The notes under the pieces: model-generated
What the model saw: only the letters and a program-made list of their open reading frames with translations
Told to the model about the DNA's origin: nothing
Database searches by the model: none
Assembly (NCBI GenBank): GCA_017942035.1
Contig: JAGAVG010000001.1
Location: forward strand, 46,370 to 110,369
From: a bacterium
GTDB lineage: Bacteria > Cyanobacteriota > Vampirovibrionia > Gastranaerophilales > Gastranaerophilaceae
Reading direction: 5' to 3'
Length of the DNA: 64,000 nt
Program-made: the position numbers and the translations under genes
In this document: positions 40,371 to 48,318 of the stretch, in pieces
How the letters are laid out: every line of letters starts with the position of its first letter
How positions within the stretch are numbered: the first letter of the stretch is position 1

Positions 40371-41174
40371 TTAATCATTTATATATTCTTTATCACAATA
40401 TTTGGATTGCCCTTTTACGCATTTTTGATAATCCAGGTTTTCGTTTGTAAGAACATACCAACTGCATCCCCAGCCGTTCATAAGTGCGCCGTATCCCGTA
40501 TTATCATCAGTAGGTTTACAAAAATTTAAATGACGTGAGCCATAATTAACATCCATAGGCATAATCTTATATCCGTTGATATAAAAGGCAAATGCATCAT
40601 AGCCTCCCCTATTTGGCTTTGCAGGGCCGTTTAAGTCAACAATTATTAAGTTTTGGTTATATGAGCCATCCCAATTGAATCCTACAGTCATTCCATCCAT
40701 TGTCATAAAACTAAATTTGCCTTTAGCTGCACCTTCATCATACCCGTAAGTATAATCATTACCGGTTAACGTTTTATAATAGTTTCTGGAATAACAAGAA
40801 ACAGCATAACTGCTATTGCAATCATGCACTTTTTTAAATGATTTTTTCATAATCGTAATAAGATTTCTCAACTCCTGACAATCTGAAGCTGCTGCCGCGG
40901 CTTGAGATTCCGCCACAAACGGCCCTCCGTTTTCCTGAATATAAAGGTTATAGCCTTGAGAAAGTGCTGAATAAATTTTTTTTAATTTGCTGACAGTCTG
41001 TTTTTCTTGATAACTGAAAATCAAATTAGGTAAAGTCATCGCCGCCACAATACCGATTATCCCGAGAGTGATTAAAACCTCGGCTAAAGTGAAGGCAGTT
41101 TTACGACGACCGGCAAATTGGCAATCAAGTTTTTCTGGTAGACTAAAGTCTACCCTACTACTATTTTTTATCAT
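40371..41174 (-). CDS. Prepilin-like protein C
   Basis: 267 residues from the ATG at 41174 (GAAAGAGGATAAT upstream, the same context as in prepilins A and D); a start at 41222 with GGAAAGGAAACAGG is the alternative. Leader MIKNSSRVDFSLPEKLD...TAFTLAEVLITLG, then a helix ending AAMTLP. The V-D-F-S-L-P piece is encoded by the 18-bp palindrome also found at 4840. The mature domain includes LKKIYSALSQGYNLYIQENGG and cysteine pairs near the end (CKPTDDN, WGCSWYV, KCVKGQSKYCDKE). It is highly diverged from the other prepilins past residue ~75. Confidence 0.83.
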   Translation of the reverse strand: MIKNSSRVDFSLPEKLDCQFAGRRKTAFTLAEVLITLGIIGIVAAMTLPNLIFSYQEKQTVSKLKKIYSALSQGYNLYIQENGGPFVAESQAAAAASDCQELRNLITIMKKSFKKVHDCNSSYAVSCYSRNYYKTLTGNDYTYGYDEGAAKGKFSFMTMDGMTVGFNWDGSYNQNLIIVDLNGPAKPNRGGYDAFAFYINGYKIMPMDVNYGSRHLNFCKPTDDNTGYGALMNGWGCSWYVLTNENLDYQKCVKGQSKYCDKEYIND

Positions 41175-41260
41175 ATTATCCTCTTTCAAATTTCTTCCTT
41201 CCTTAATTTTATATTCTAGCATCCTGTTTCCTTTCCAGTCATAAACTGACGTTTAAATTT

Positions 41261-41435
41261 TCGCACCATAATTTATATTTTGGTGCGAGTTGGCCTGAAA
41301 CTCACTAAAATATACCTTTTCAAAATTCAAAAATTCCACAAAAAACAACAAAAGACCACTTGAAATGTGCCGGAAAATATTGTATAATAAGGCTATAAAA
41401 AACTCGCACCAAAATATAAAATTTGGTGCGAGTTT
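41261..41435 (-). repeat. Prepilin-associated element, copy C
   Basis: End hairpins TCGCACCATAAT...TGGTGCGA (41261-41288) and AACTCGCACC...GGTGCGAGTT (41401-41435). The plus-strand promoter is TTGAAA (41360-41365), 17 bp, TATAAT (41383-41388), running into the second hairpin and TTTTT. Homology with copy D continues through the leader coding sequence to about 41100. Confidence 0.87.
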
Positions 41436-41437
41436 TT
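41395..41437 (+). ncRNA. Predicted ~45-nt RNA from element C
   Basis: Starts about seven bases past TATAAT at 41383-41388 and ends at the AAAACTCGCACC...GGTGCGAGTTTTT hairpin. Confidence 0.5.
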
Positions 41438-41487
41438 CGTTAAAATTTTGTCTCGCAATGACGAAATCAACTTATTTTCCTGCAATT

Positions 41488-41516
41488 AAAAGAGCCGGTT
41501 TTTAAACCGGCTCTTT
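41488..41516 (-). terminator. Terminator of the ECF/Spy operon
   Basis: AAAGAGCCGGTTT / AAACCGGCTCTTT perfect stem, then TTTAATT on the minus strand, 20 bases after the Spy-like stop codon. Confidence 0.8.
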
Positions 41517-41534
41517 AGGGTATTTATAAGTTTC

Positions 41535-42101
41535 TTATTCAATTGGAGGTTCCGGAGGGCCGAATGGTCTAGGGCCAGGGCCGTGACCGCCTTGCGGATG
41601 ATGTTTTTTGAATTCTGCATCAAATTTTTTGCGGCCTTCTTTTTTCATTTTATTCAATTCTTTAAGTTGTTTTTTTGTTAAAATACTTTCGAATTCCTGC
41701 ATATTTTTCATTCTAATTTCGTGTGCATGACGTTTTAGAGCCATGATTTCTTTGCGAAGTTCTGCAATTCTTTCTTCCTGTGCACGCTGAGCCATTCTTG
41801 AAAGTTTAACAGCTTTGATTTCCTGACGTTTTTCTTGAATTTTATCCATAATAGGTTTTAATTCTTCGTGCCCTTTCTGGCGTATTTCTTTTGCTTTTGC
41901 TTTTTGTTCGTCGGTAAGTTTTAGGCGTTTTTCAAATTCCGCGCGTTTTTGAATTGCCTCAGGTGAAGGTTTTCTGTGCTCTACAGCCGGAGCTTTATCT
42001 TGAATTGCTTGTGGTACCGGAGATGCAGCTGTGTTTTGTGCCGCAAATGCAGGTGTCATGATAAGTGCTGCCAGGCTTGCTAAAATCAGTGTTTTTTTCA
42101 T
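41535..42101 (-). CDS. Spy/CpxP-like periplasmic protein (LTxxQ)
   Basis: 188 residues with signal peptide KKTLILASLAALIMTPAFAA. The core (~45-150) is helical and highly charged, with LKLTDEQKAKAKEIRQKG (an LTxxQ-like motif) and a second ILTKKQLKELNKM, as in the Spy/CpxP/ZraP fold that binds unfolded proteins or metals in the periplasm. The tail is His/Pro/Gly-rich (HHPQGGHGPGPRPFGPP), possibly metal-binding. It is the last gene of an anti-sigma/sigma operon, so it is likely a target and feedback sensor of that stress response. Confidence 0.85.
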   Translation of the reverse strand: MKKTLILASLAALIMTPAFAAQNTAASPVPQAIQDKAPAVEHRKPSPEAIQKRAEFEKRLKLTDEQKAKAKEIRQKGHEELKPIMDKIQEKRQEIKAVKLSRMAQRAQEERIAELRKEIMALKRHAHEIRMKNMQEFESILTKKQLKELNKMKKEGRKKFDAEFKKHHPQGGHGPGPRPFGPPEPPIE

Positions 42102-42117
42102 CTAAAATCCTTTCTTT

Positions 42118-42615
42118 TTAAAGTAAATCTTTTAATTCTATTAGTAATTCTTTTTTTGCGTTGTAAATTCTCGATTTAATTGTACCTATAGGACATTTTA
42201 ACTTTTTTGCACATTCTTCGTAGGTGTATCCTTCGAATTCAGTGAGTAAAATTACCTCTTTTAATTTCGGTTTAAGTTTTTCTATCGCGTTAGATATTAT
42301 TTTTTGCCGTTCAAGTTTTGTGTAAAAATTTTCGGGTGATGAATTTTTATCCTGAATTGAATTTATTGTTAAATCGTCCGAGGAGGAATTCATCGAAACT
42401 TTTCTTGCTGATGATTTCAGGTAATCTTTTGAAATATTTTTTGCAATAGTCGAAATCCAGCCTTTGACACTTCCGCGTTCTTCGTAGTTCTTTTGGTTTT
42501 TCCACACTTTGATTAACACTTCTTGTGTCAGGTCTTCATTTTCTTCTTTTGTTATTAGTTTAATTATATTATTTATGTTCTGACGATTTTCTTTTGCGAG
42601 TTTTTTAAAATCCAT
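42118..42615 (-). CDS. ECF-type RNA polymerase sigma factor
   Basis: 165 residues. Sigma-70 region 2 at ~15-80 (EDLTQEVLIKVWKN, GWISTIAKNISKDYL) and region 4 at ~110-160 (IEKLKPKLKEVILLTEFEGYTYEECAKKLKCPIGTIKSRIYNAKKEL). No region 3, which defines the ECF class. Its start shares one base with the stop of the upstream anti-sigma gene (TAATG). An ECF-type promoter precedes that gene, implying autoregulation. Confidence 0.93.
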   Translation of the reverse strand: MDFKKLAKENRQNINNIIKLITKEENEDLTQEVLIKVWKNQKNYEERGSVKGWISTIAKNISKDYLKSSARKVSMNSSSDDLTINSIQDKNSSPENFYTKLERQKIISNAIEKLKPKLKEVILLTEFEGYTYEECAKKLKCPIGTIKSRIYNAKKELLIELKDLL

Positions 42616-42962
42616 TAATCCACCATGAGCAATCCGTATGAATCAACCGGGAATCCAATATCTTCAATACTTATTGCCTGTCCGTATTTGAATGTATCAA
42701 CTATTGAGTATTTTGCATCAAGAATGTCAAATGACATTGTGCCTGTAAATATTATTGCAAGTGCACATGCTGCTTTTATTGCAAGGTTGATATTTGTTTT
42801 TTTCTTTTTATACAAAGGTTTTACTTCTTGCAGAAGCTCGGAAACTCTTTCGAATTTTTCATGTTCTTTTTTGCATTCTTCGCAATTTTGAACATGTTCA
42901 TTTAGAGTTTTTTCATCTGCAAAAATAAAAAGTCCTTCATATTTTGAACATTTTTTATTCAT
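42615..42962 (-). CDS. Anti-sigma factor with zinc-finger (ZAS-like) domain
   Basis: 115 residues. The N-terminal zinc-binding motif H-x3-C-x2-C is visible (LNEHVQNCEECKKEHEKF, ~20-38), the hallmark of zf-HC2 anti-sigma factors. One membrane helix follows at ~62-80 (LAIKAACALAIIFTGTMSF), then a short periplasmic tail. It should sequester the ECF sigma factor encoded next and release it on an envelope signal. The anti-sigma before sigma order is the reverse of the commonest arrangement but is seen in CnrYXH-type systems. Confidence 0.85.
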   Translation of the reverse strand: MNKKCSKYEGLFIFADEKTLNEHVQNCEECKKEHEKFERVSELLQEVKPLYKKKKTNINLAIKAACALAIIFTGTMSFDILDAKYSIVDTFKYGQAISIEDIGFPVDSYGLLMVD

Positions 42963-42985
42963 TTCATTTTATCCTTTACATCAGT

Positions 42986-43012
42986 ATAACGATTTTTCAA
43001 AAATAATTGTTC
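42986..43012 (-). promoter_or_regulatory. ECF-type promoter of the anti-sigma operon
   Basis: Minus strand: GAACAA (43012-43007), 15 bp, CGTTAT (42991-42986), matching the general ECF pattern GAAC-N-CGT. It predicts autoregulation by the downstream sigma factor. Confidence 0.55.
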
Positions 43013-43122
43013 ATTTTTTGTTTTAAAATTTAGAAATGTTAACAATTATAAATATTTTTCTCTGAATTTAGCAATTTTTTTTATGTTTGATTTTAAAATA
43101 ATAGGAAGAAGTAGTGTAGAAC

Positions 43123-43689
43123 ATGACATTAGCAAGTAAATTTAAAGACATCTGCCTCTCATTAGGCAAGAATAACAACCCCGCTTACGCTGTAATGGCA
43201 ATTGCTACAGTTAAGGGAATCTGCCGTCCAACTTTTACTATGATGGATAAAACTGAAGATCCCGAAACTAAAAAATATACAGCGCTTAGAGAAGGGTTAA
43301 CGGAAGCGATTGCAATTCCTGCATACTGGACGACTGCAACTTTAGCCGGTAAAATGTCTAAATTATTTAAGGATAAAAAACAAAGTACTCTGGCGCAGAA
43401 AAACTTACTTTTTATCGGAGTTTGTACTGCTGCACTGCTTGTAATTCCTGCGGCTTGTTCTGTTGCTATTAAACCGTTTATGAAGTTTATACAAAAAGAT
43501 AAAAAAGATGTTAAAAATCCAGTAGAACCGCAAAAGTTTGACACCGGCGCGGTTAATAATATTCAAGTGAAAGATGATGCGGTTAAAAATTATACGACCC
43601 CTCTTGCTCATGATGATAAACGTCCGAATCTTACGGCATTTAATACTCTATCAAGAGTTCAGACTTCAATGAAGGTAGGTGGAGTATGA
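43123..43689 (+). CDS. Membrane protein, first of a paralogous pair
   Basis: 188 residues. It shares with the next gene the motif G-(I/R)-x-RP-x-F-x-x-x-D-K-x-x-D-P-(E/Q)-TKKY-x-A near residues 30-55, followed by helices ending in AIKPFMKFIQK (next gene: FIHPILKFAG). Two hydrophobic segments (EAIAIPAYWTTATLAG, LLFIGVCTAALLVIPAACSVA). Family unknown to me. The stop overlaps the start of its paralogue by four bases (ATGA). Confidence 0.72.
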   Translation: MTLASKFKDICLSLGKNNNPAYAVMAIATVKGICRPTFTMMDKTEDPETKKYTALREGLTEAIAIPAYWTTATLAGKMSKLFKDKKQSTLAQKNLLFIGVCTAALLVIPAACSVAIKPFMKFIQKDKKDVKNPVEPQKFDTGAVNNIQVKDDAVKNYTTPLAHDDKRPNLTAFNTLSRVQTSMKVGGV

Positions 43690-44330
43690 TAGGTGCAGTA
43701 AAAAACATATTAACAAGTTCAAACCTAGCAAATATTGCGCAGAATACAAATGCTTCTGTTACTATTGAAACAGGTTTAAAGGCTATTGGCCGTCCTGCTT
43801 TTATTTGGGCGGATAAAGATATTGACCCTCAGACTAAAAAATATGCGGCTACAAAAGAATTTTTATATCAGGCTATCTGTTTGCTTACATATATGGCTCT
43901 TGTTATTCCGGTCTTTAAGAAGGGATTTTTCTCACTGGCAAAAAATCATATATTCAAAAATGAAGATGCATTTAAACATTTTAAAAGTGCAAAAGAATAT
44001 AAGCACTATCGCAGTTTGGCCGAAAAAAGTTTGAATAATAGAAATCTTACTTCTCAGAAAGACCTGGGCAGCGGCAAAGTTATAGATATGTATGATGATA
44101 CGCTTAAGGCTGAATTAAAAAAAGAAAAGCCGGAACTTTTCCCGCTGGTTAAAGGTGCTATTGAATTCGGTTCAATTGTTGGTTCTGTTGTCGGGCTTGC
44201 AATCCTTGCCCCGCAGGTCAGTCATGCATTTATCCATCCTATCTTGAAATTCGCCGGAATGGAAAATGATAATAAGAACAAAACAGAAAAAACTGATACT
44301 AATACAGAAAAAGTTGATGTAAAAGCTTAG
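43686..44330 (+). CDS. Membrane protein, second of a paralogous pair
   Basis: 214 residues. Same conserved block as the preceding gene (GRPAFIWADKDIDPQTKKYAATKE) and a similar two-helix layout, but with a ~60-residue charged insertion between the helices (EDAFKHFKSAKEYKHYRSLAEKS). The second helix is GSIVGSVVGLAILAPQVSHAF. The tail is Lys/Thr/Glu-rich and probably cytoplasmic. The tandem, coupled arrangement suggests a heteromeric membrane complex. No functional clue beyond that. Confidence 0.72.
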   Translation: MIGAVKNILTSSNLANIAQNTNASVTIETGLKAIGRPAFIWADKDIDPQTKKYAATKEFLYQAICLLTYMALVIPVFKKGFFSLAKNHIFKNEDAFKHFKSAKEYKHYRSLAEKSLNNRNLTSQKDLGSGKVIDMYDDTLKAELKKEKPELFPLVKGAIEFGSIVGSVVGLAILAPQVSHAFIHPILKFAGMENDNKNKTEKTDTNTEKVDVKA

Positions 44331-44397
44331 TATTTTATCCGGTTGTAAATTTTTTGTTTAAAACTTTCCATAATAATCATATTCTGATACAATAGTT

Positions 44398-46386
44398 ATG
44401 ATGAAAGATTTTAGGATGGATTATAAAAAAACTATTGGGAGTCTGACTGTCGGGCTTTTGTTGCTTGGTGCGGGTGGAATTTTATATCAATCTCCTGAAA
44501 AAACTGATAAAATTTATTCTGAGGCTCTGGCTGATTATAATGCCGGAAATTATCAGAATTCATATTATTTGTTTTCAAAAATATCGTTTTTTTCATCTTT
44601 AAAGTCTGCTGCGATTTATCATCAAGGTGAGTGTGCGAGAATGCTTGAGGATAAAAAATCCGCAATTAAGCAATATCGTTTTTTATTTAATAATTATAAG
44701 CGCAATCCTTTGAATATAAGAGCAAAATATCTTGCCGCAGAACAGCTTGTGGAGGTTGATCCTTCTTGTGCTCGAAAATATTTTGAAAATATTATAAAAA
44801 AGGCGCCTAATACTGATTATGCAATTGCTTCGCAATATTACTCCGGTGTCCTTGTTTATAACAAATATAAAGGTGAAAACGGGGAATTAAAACAAAATAT
44901 TCCGGCTTCGGACAGAAATTACATCGAAAAAAGTTTCAGACATTATATAAAAACTGCTCCTGCCGGCCGTCATGCTTTTAATGCTGTTAAGTTGTGGGAA
45001 AGTATGGGCGGTGACATAAATAAAGATGATTATTTATTGATGGCAAAAACTGCTTATTTGTTTGCCGATTATGAAAAAACGGCAAGTCTTTTGCAAAAAG
45101 TTGATCCGGCTGAGGGCTGGACTTTGATGGTTAAAAATTTTAATGCTCAGAATAAATATCCTCAGGTGAGATATTTTACTGAATACGGTTTGAAAAATTA
45201 TTCGCAATACTCTCTGCCTGAAGACATTGAAGAGGTTGTTGATGTATATTTAAAAATTCAGCCGGACAAAACAGATGCGGTTAAGAAATTAGAGGGGCTT
45301 TCTCCTGCTAAGGGTGCGGATTACATTATGAAATTAAAATGCAATTCGCTACAATCTAATGAGCGTTTTGCCTGTTTTAATTCTCTATATTTAAAATACC
45401 CTCAAGGAAAATATGCGCCTGATGCTCTTTCAAATATTTTCTTTTCAAAGATTAAATCGCACGATTATGCTGCGGCAGAAAAAATCGGAAAGGATTATTT
45501 GAATAAGTATCCGGAAACTAAAGATGCCCCATTTGTAATGTTCTGGCTCGGAAAGATTAACGAAAAAACTAAAAATTATGATGTTTACAGCAAATACTAT
45601 AAATCTGTAATTTCGCAGTATCCTGACAGTTATTATGCTTATAGAGCCTATTTGAAGCTTAATCATTACAACAATCCTCTGGTATTAAGCAGAATTCATC
45701 CTACGGCAGTTGTATATCCTTATAAATATGCGAACAAAAATCTTATCGTAAAACTTGTGGAACTAAATGATTATGAAGTTGTAAATGAGCTGTGCCGTGA
45801 TGATGATTTTATAAAAAGCTGGGTTTATTATCAAAAAGGTGAGTACACACGTTCCGTTATTTTAGCAAGGGATGCGATGGAAAAGTTAAAAAATAAGCCA
45901 GATAAATATGATTTAAGATGGAGGCTTGTATATCCTATTCATTACAATAATGAAATCACAAAATATGCGGCACCTTTTGCAAATAATGCTCCTCTTATGT
46001 TGTCGATAATAAAAGAGGAAAGTCATTTTGATCCTTTGGCGCAAAGTCTTGCGGGGGCAAGCGGGCTTATGCAGCTTATGCCGTCGACAGCTTCGGAAAT
46101 TGTTTCACGCAGTGAAGGGTTGAGTTCGGATTTATTCTCTGTTGATAACAATATAAAACTCGGTAATATTTATTATGCACAGTTAAGAGCGCTGTTGTCA
46201 GGGTTTGATGTTTCAGCAGTTGCCGCATATAATGGCGGTATCGGAATGGTAAATTTCTGGAAATCTTCTCTATATTATAACGATACTGATGAATTTGTTG
46301 AGCAGATACCTTATGAAGAAACAAAAAACTACGTGAAGAAGGTTTTTAGATCTTATTGGAACTACATTCGAATATATCAGGAATAA
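44398..46386 (+). CDS. slt: Soluble lytic transglycosylase (Slt70-like)
   Basis: 662 residues. An N-terminal signal-anchor (IGSLTVGLLLLGAGGILY), an extended TPR-like alpha-superhelical domain (~30-520), and a C-terminal SLT catalytic domain. MLSIIKEESHFDPLAQSLAGASGLMQLMP holds the catalytic Glu (in KEES), followed by NIKLGNIYYAQL and VAAYNGGIGMV. It cleaves the MurNAc-GlcNAc bond of peptidoglycan with formation of 1,6-anhydroMurNAc. Length and order match Slt70. Two ATGs are adjacent at the start and the true one is uncertain. Confidence 0.92.
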   Translation: MMKDFRMDYKKTIGSLTVGLLLLGAGGILYQSPEKTDKIYSEALADYNAGNYQNSYYLFSKISFFSSLKSAAIYHQGECARMLEDKKSAIKQYRFLFNNYKRNPLNIRAKYLAAEQLVEVDPSCARKYFENIIKKAPNTDYAIASQYYSGVLVYNKYKGENGELKQNIPASDRNYIEKSFRHYIKTAPAGRHAFNAVKLWESMGGDINKDDYLLMAKTAYLFADYEKTASLLQKVDPAEGWTLMVKNFNAQNKYPQVRYFTEYGLKNYSQYSLPEDIEEVVDVYLKIQPDKTDAVKKLEGLSPAKGADYIMKLKCNSLQSNERFACFNSLYLKYPQGKYAPDALSNIFFSKIKSHDYAAAEKIGKDYLNKYPETKDAPFVMFWLGKINEKTKNYDVYSKYYKSVISQYPDSYYAYRAYLKLNHYNNPLVLSRIHPTAVVYPYKYANKNLIVKLVELNDYEVVNELCRDDDFIKSWVYYQKGEYTRSVILARDAMEKLKNKPDKYDLRWRLVYPIHYNNEITKYAAPFANNAPLMLSIIKEESHFDPLAQSLAGASGLMQLMPSTASEIVSRSEGLSSDLFSVDNNIKLGNIYYAQLRALLSGFDVSAVAAYNGGIGMVNFWKSSLYYNDTDEFVEQIPYEETKNYVKKVFRSYWNYIRIYQE

Positions 46387-46399
46387 TAATATCCGGCAG

Positions 46400-47677
46400 T
46401 TAAGATATTGAATTTTCAAGGGCCTGAACTACAACTTCATCCCATTTTTTGCCGGCTTCAGATTTCATAATATTCAAAGCTTCAGATTTTTCCATAGCTT
46501 TTCGGTAAGGTCTGTCGGAAGTCATTGCGGAATAAGCATCAGCCGCCGCGATAATTCTTGAACCTAAAGGTATTGACTGTCCTTTCAAGCCTTCCGGAGT
46601 TCCGGAACCGTCTACGCGTTCTTTTTGATATGTAATATATGGAACAACTTCGGATAAGAAGTTTATGTTCATCAACAAATGAACTCCGAGGTCTGAATGT
46701 TCTTGAATTTTCTTCAAATCTTCAGGGGTTAACTTTCCGTTGGTTGCAAACATTTTTTCCGGAATTGCAATTTTTCCGATATTTTGTAACAGACCGGCAT
46801 AGTATATCAAATCTGTTGTTTTTTCGTTTAATTTTAATTCTTTACAAATCTTTCTCGCAAGTTCGGCCGTATTTTTAGAATGTGAAACTTTATACTGACC
46901 TTTGGCATCAACCGCATTGGCAAGATTTTCGACAAAAATCTGTTGAAAATCGCATAAATCTCCTATTAATGCAGTTAATTCGGCTCTGGAATGCTGAAAA
47001 TCTTCGGTGTGAGTATTCTCATCTTCAAAAAGAATATTTGCGCAATCTATACTTTTTTGTAAAGCAATAGATGTTCCAAACAGGTTTCCGATACTTTCAA
47101 CCAGTGAAACAAATTCCTCCTGAACTTCTTTTTTATATTCAAGTGCAATAATTCCCACAACTTGAATATTACTGTACATCGGGATTGCAAGAATTCCGTT
47201 TTCTTTTCTTATTTCTCTTTCACTAAAAGCTTTTGAAATTGCGTTATCGTCATCATAATTCAAAGCCAGGGGAGAATTTCCGGAAGATGAACCCGCTAAA
47301 ATGATATCGTTTTCTTCATTTTCGCTTTTTGTGAATTCGTAAGAAAGATATATGTGGCATGCTTCAACTTCAACCATTTGCGCTATAGATTTAGCAATTG
47401 ATGTGTAAATTGCCTGTTCTTCTTTTGAATTAAAGGTCAAAACGCAGAGGGTATTATTTAGAGAATAAATTGATACAAGTTCTTTAAGCTGTTTTTTTAT
47501 GCCTTCTTTTTTCTCTATTTCGGATTTCCCGATTTTTTTTGCTAAATCTTCTGATATAAGATTTTCGGCGATAAAGTCTCCGAGGTTCAGGGCAAAAATC
47601 TCTTCTAGAGGATCTTCATTTATCAAAAAATCTGATTGGGTAAATAGTGAAACTCCGTTTTTCTCTTCTTTATTCAT
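46400..47677 (-). CDS. GAF-like and degenerate HD-GYP domain protein
   Basis: 425 residues. A GAF-like region at ~65-210 and an HD-GYP-type domain at ~245-420. Key ligands are changed: the HD pair is QN (LLQNIGKIAIP), and the HH-E-x-x-DG-x-GYP signature reads YQKERVDGSGTPEG. The scaffold is otherwise well kept (IQEHSDLGVHLLM, GSRIIAAADAYSAMTSDRPYR). It is therefore probably not a phosphodiesterase and may be a c-di-GMP or protein-binding regulator. Compare the intact HD-GYP at 18161-19876. Monocistronic. Confidence 0.87.
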   Translation of the reverse strand: MNKEEKNGVSLFTQSDFLINEDPLEEIFALNLGDFIAENLISEDLAKKIGKSEIEKKEGIKKQLKELVSIYSLNNTLCVLTFNSKEEQAIYTSIAKSIAQMVEVEACHIYLSYEFTKSENEENDIILAGSSSGNSPLALNYDDDNAISKAFSEREIRKENGILAIPMYSNIQVVGIIALEYKKEVQEEFVSLVESIGNLFGTSIALQKSIDCANILFEDENTHTEDFQHSRAELTALIGDLCDFQQIFVENLANAVDAKGQYKVSHSKNTAELARKICKELKLNEKTTDLIYYAGLLQNIGKIAIPEKMFATNGKLTPEDLKKIQEHSDLGVHLLMNINFLSEVVPYITYQKERVDGSGTPEGLKGQSIPLGSRIIAAADAYSAMTSDRPYRKAMEKSEALNIMKSEAGKKWDEVVVQALENSIS

Positions 47678-47757
47678 ATATAACGTGTCCTTCTGTACAT
47701 GCCTACATTATATATATCGTAAAAAGTGAAAAAAACTTTAATGAATTTTGAAAAATA

Positions 47758-47925
47758 TTTACAAAAACTCATACGTTTGGAGGAGATTTTTGAATGTGTA
47801 CATAATAAAAAATGACGCCTATCTTAAAAGATAAAACGCCACTTTAGTCTACATACAGGTTACGGTAGTTCGAGCTACCGCCCCGATATTTTTATTATAA
47901 CTCATTTTTTAAAAATTTCAAGTGC
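47758..47925 (+). repeat. Tandem duplication, copy 1 (toxin ORF lost)
   Basis: Starts TTTACAAAAACTCATACGTTTGGAGGAG and ends at the GATATTTTTATTATAACTCATTTTTTAAAAATTTCAAG block. Both segments recur in copy 2 (47940-48290). Copy 1 has only a 3-codon ORF (MCT) after the Shine-Dalgarno and lacks the region encoding the hydrophobic peptide. Confidence 0.75.
47803..47887 (-). ncRNA. Candidate antisense RNA, copy 1
   Basis: Minus-strand TTGAAA (47921-47916), 16 bp, TATAAT (47899-47894). The RNA has CGGTAGCTCGAACTACCG near its 5' end and terminates at a 14-bp hairpin (47841-47813) whose G-U pairs are valid only on this strand, followed by six T residues. Confidence 0.6.
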
Positions 47926-47931
47926 TGTAGT

Positions 47932-48006
47932 TAATGTAAATTTACAAAAACTCATACATATGGAGGAGATTTTTAAATGTGTATTTTTACTACTATTAAA
48001 ATATAA
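47932..48006 (+). promoter_or_regulatory. Presumed toxin mRNA promoter and leader ORF
   Basis: TTAATG, 17 bp, ATACAT (47954-47959), then GGAGGAGAT and a 9-codon ORF (MCIFTTIKI, 47977-48006). The same layout (TTGAAA, 17 bp, ATACGT) precedes copy 1. The role of the short ORF is unknown; it may couple or delay translation of the hydrophobic peptide downstream. Confidence 0.4.
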
Positions 48007-48119
48007 AAAGAACTTTGAAAATAAAATATCAAGGGGCTAAGCCTGTATTTCATGAGAACATCGACACAACAGTTAATACTTCGATTTCGGTCGATAGTTC
48101 CGAAAGAAAGGAGGTCCTT

Positions 48120-48200
48120 ATGGAAAATATCAATTTAACTCTAATAATGATTTTTTTGATTCTATTCATAATAAAAAGTAGCACTTACCCGAAAGGATAA
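48120..48200 (+). CDS. Small hydrophobic peptide, type I toxin-like
   Basis: 26 residues with a very strong ribosome binding site (GAAAGGAGGTCCTT). MENINLTLIMIFLILFIIK is one short membrane helix, then SSTYPKG. Size, hydrophobicity and the antisense RNA overlapping its 3' end match type I toxins (TxpA/Hol_Tox/Fst-like), which depolarise membranes when over-produced. Not matched to a specific family by me. The mRNA leader from ~47960 is long (about 160 nt). Confidence 0.6.
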   Translation: MENINLTLIMIFLILFIIKSSTYPKG

Positions 48201-48253
48201 GCACTACTTCGATCTCTTATACAGGTTACGGTAGTTGACGCTACCGCCCCGAT
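48170..48253 (-). ncRNA. Candidate antisense antitoxin RNA, copy 2
   Basis: Minus-strand TTGAAA (48287-48282), 16 bp, TATAAT (48265-48260). The terminator stem AGTAGTGCTTATCC / GGGTAAGTGCTACT (48208-48177) is fully paired only with the G-U pairs of the minus-strand RNA, and is followed by TTTTTATT. The RNA is complementary to the last ~30 bases of the toxin ORF and to the mRNA beyond it. Confidence 0.65.
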
Positions 48254-48318
48254 ATTTTTATTATAACTCATTTTTTAAAAATTTCAAGTGGTATAGTTAA
48301 CTTAAATTTACAAAAATT

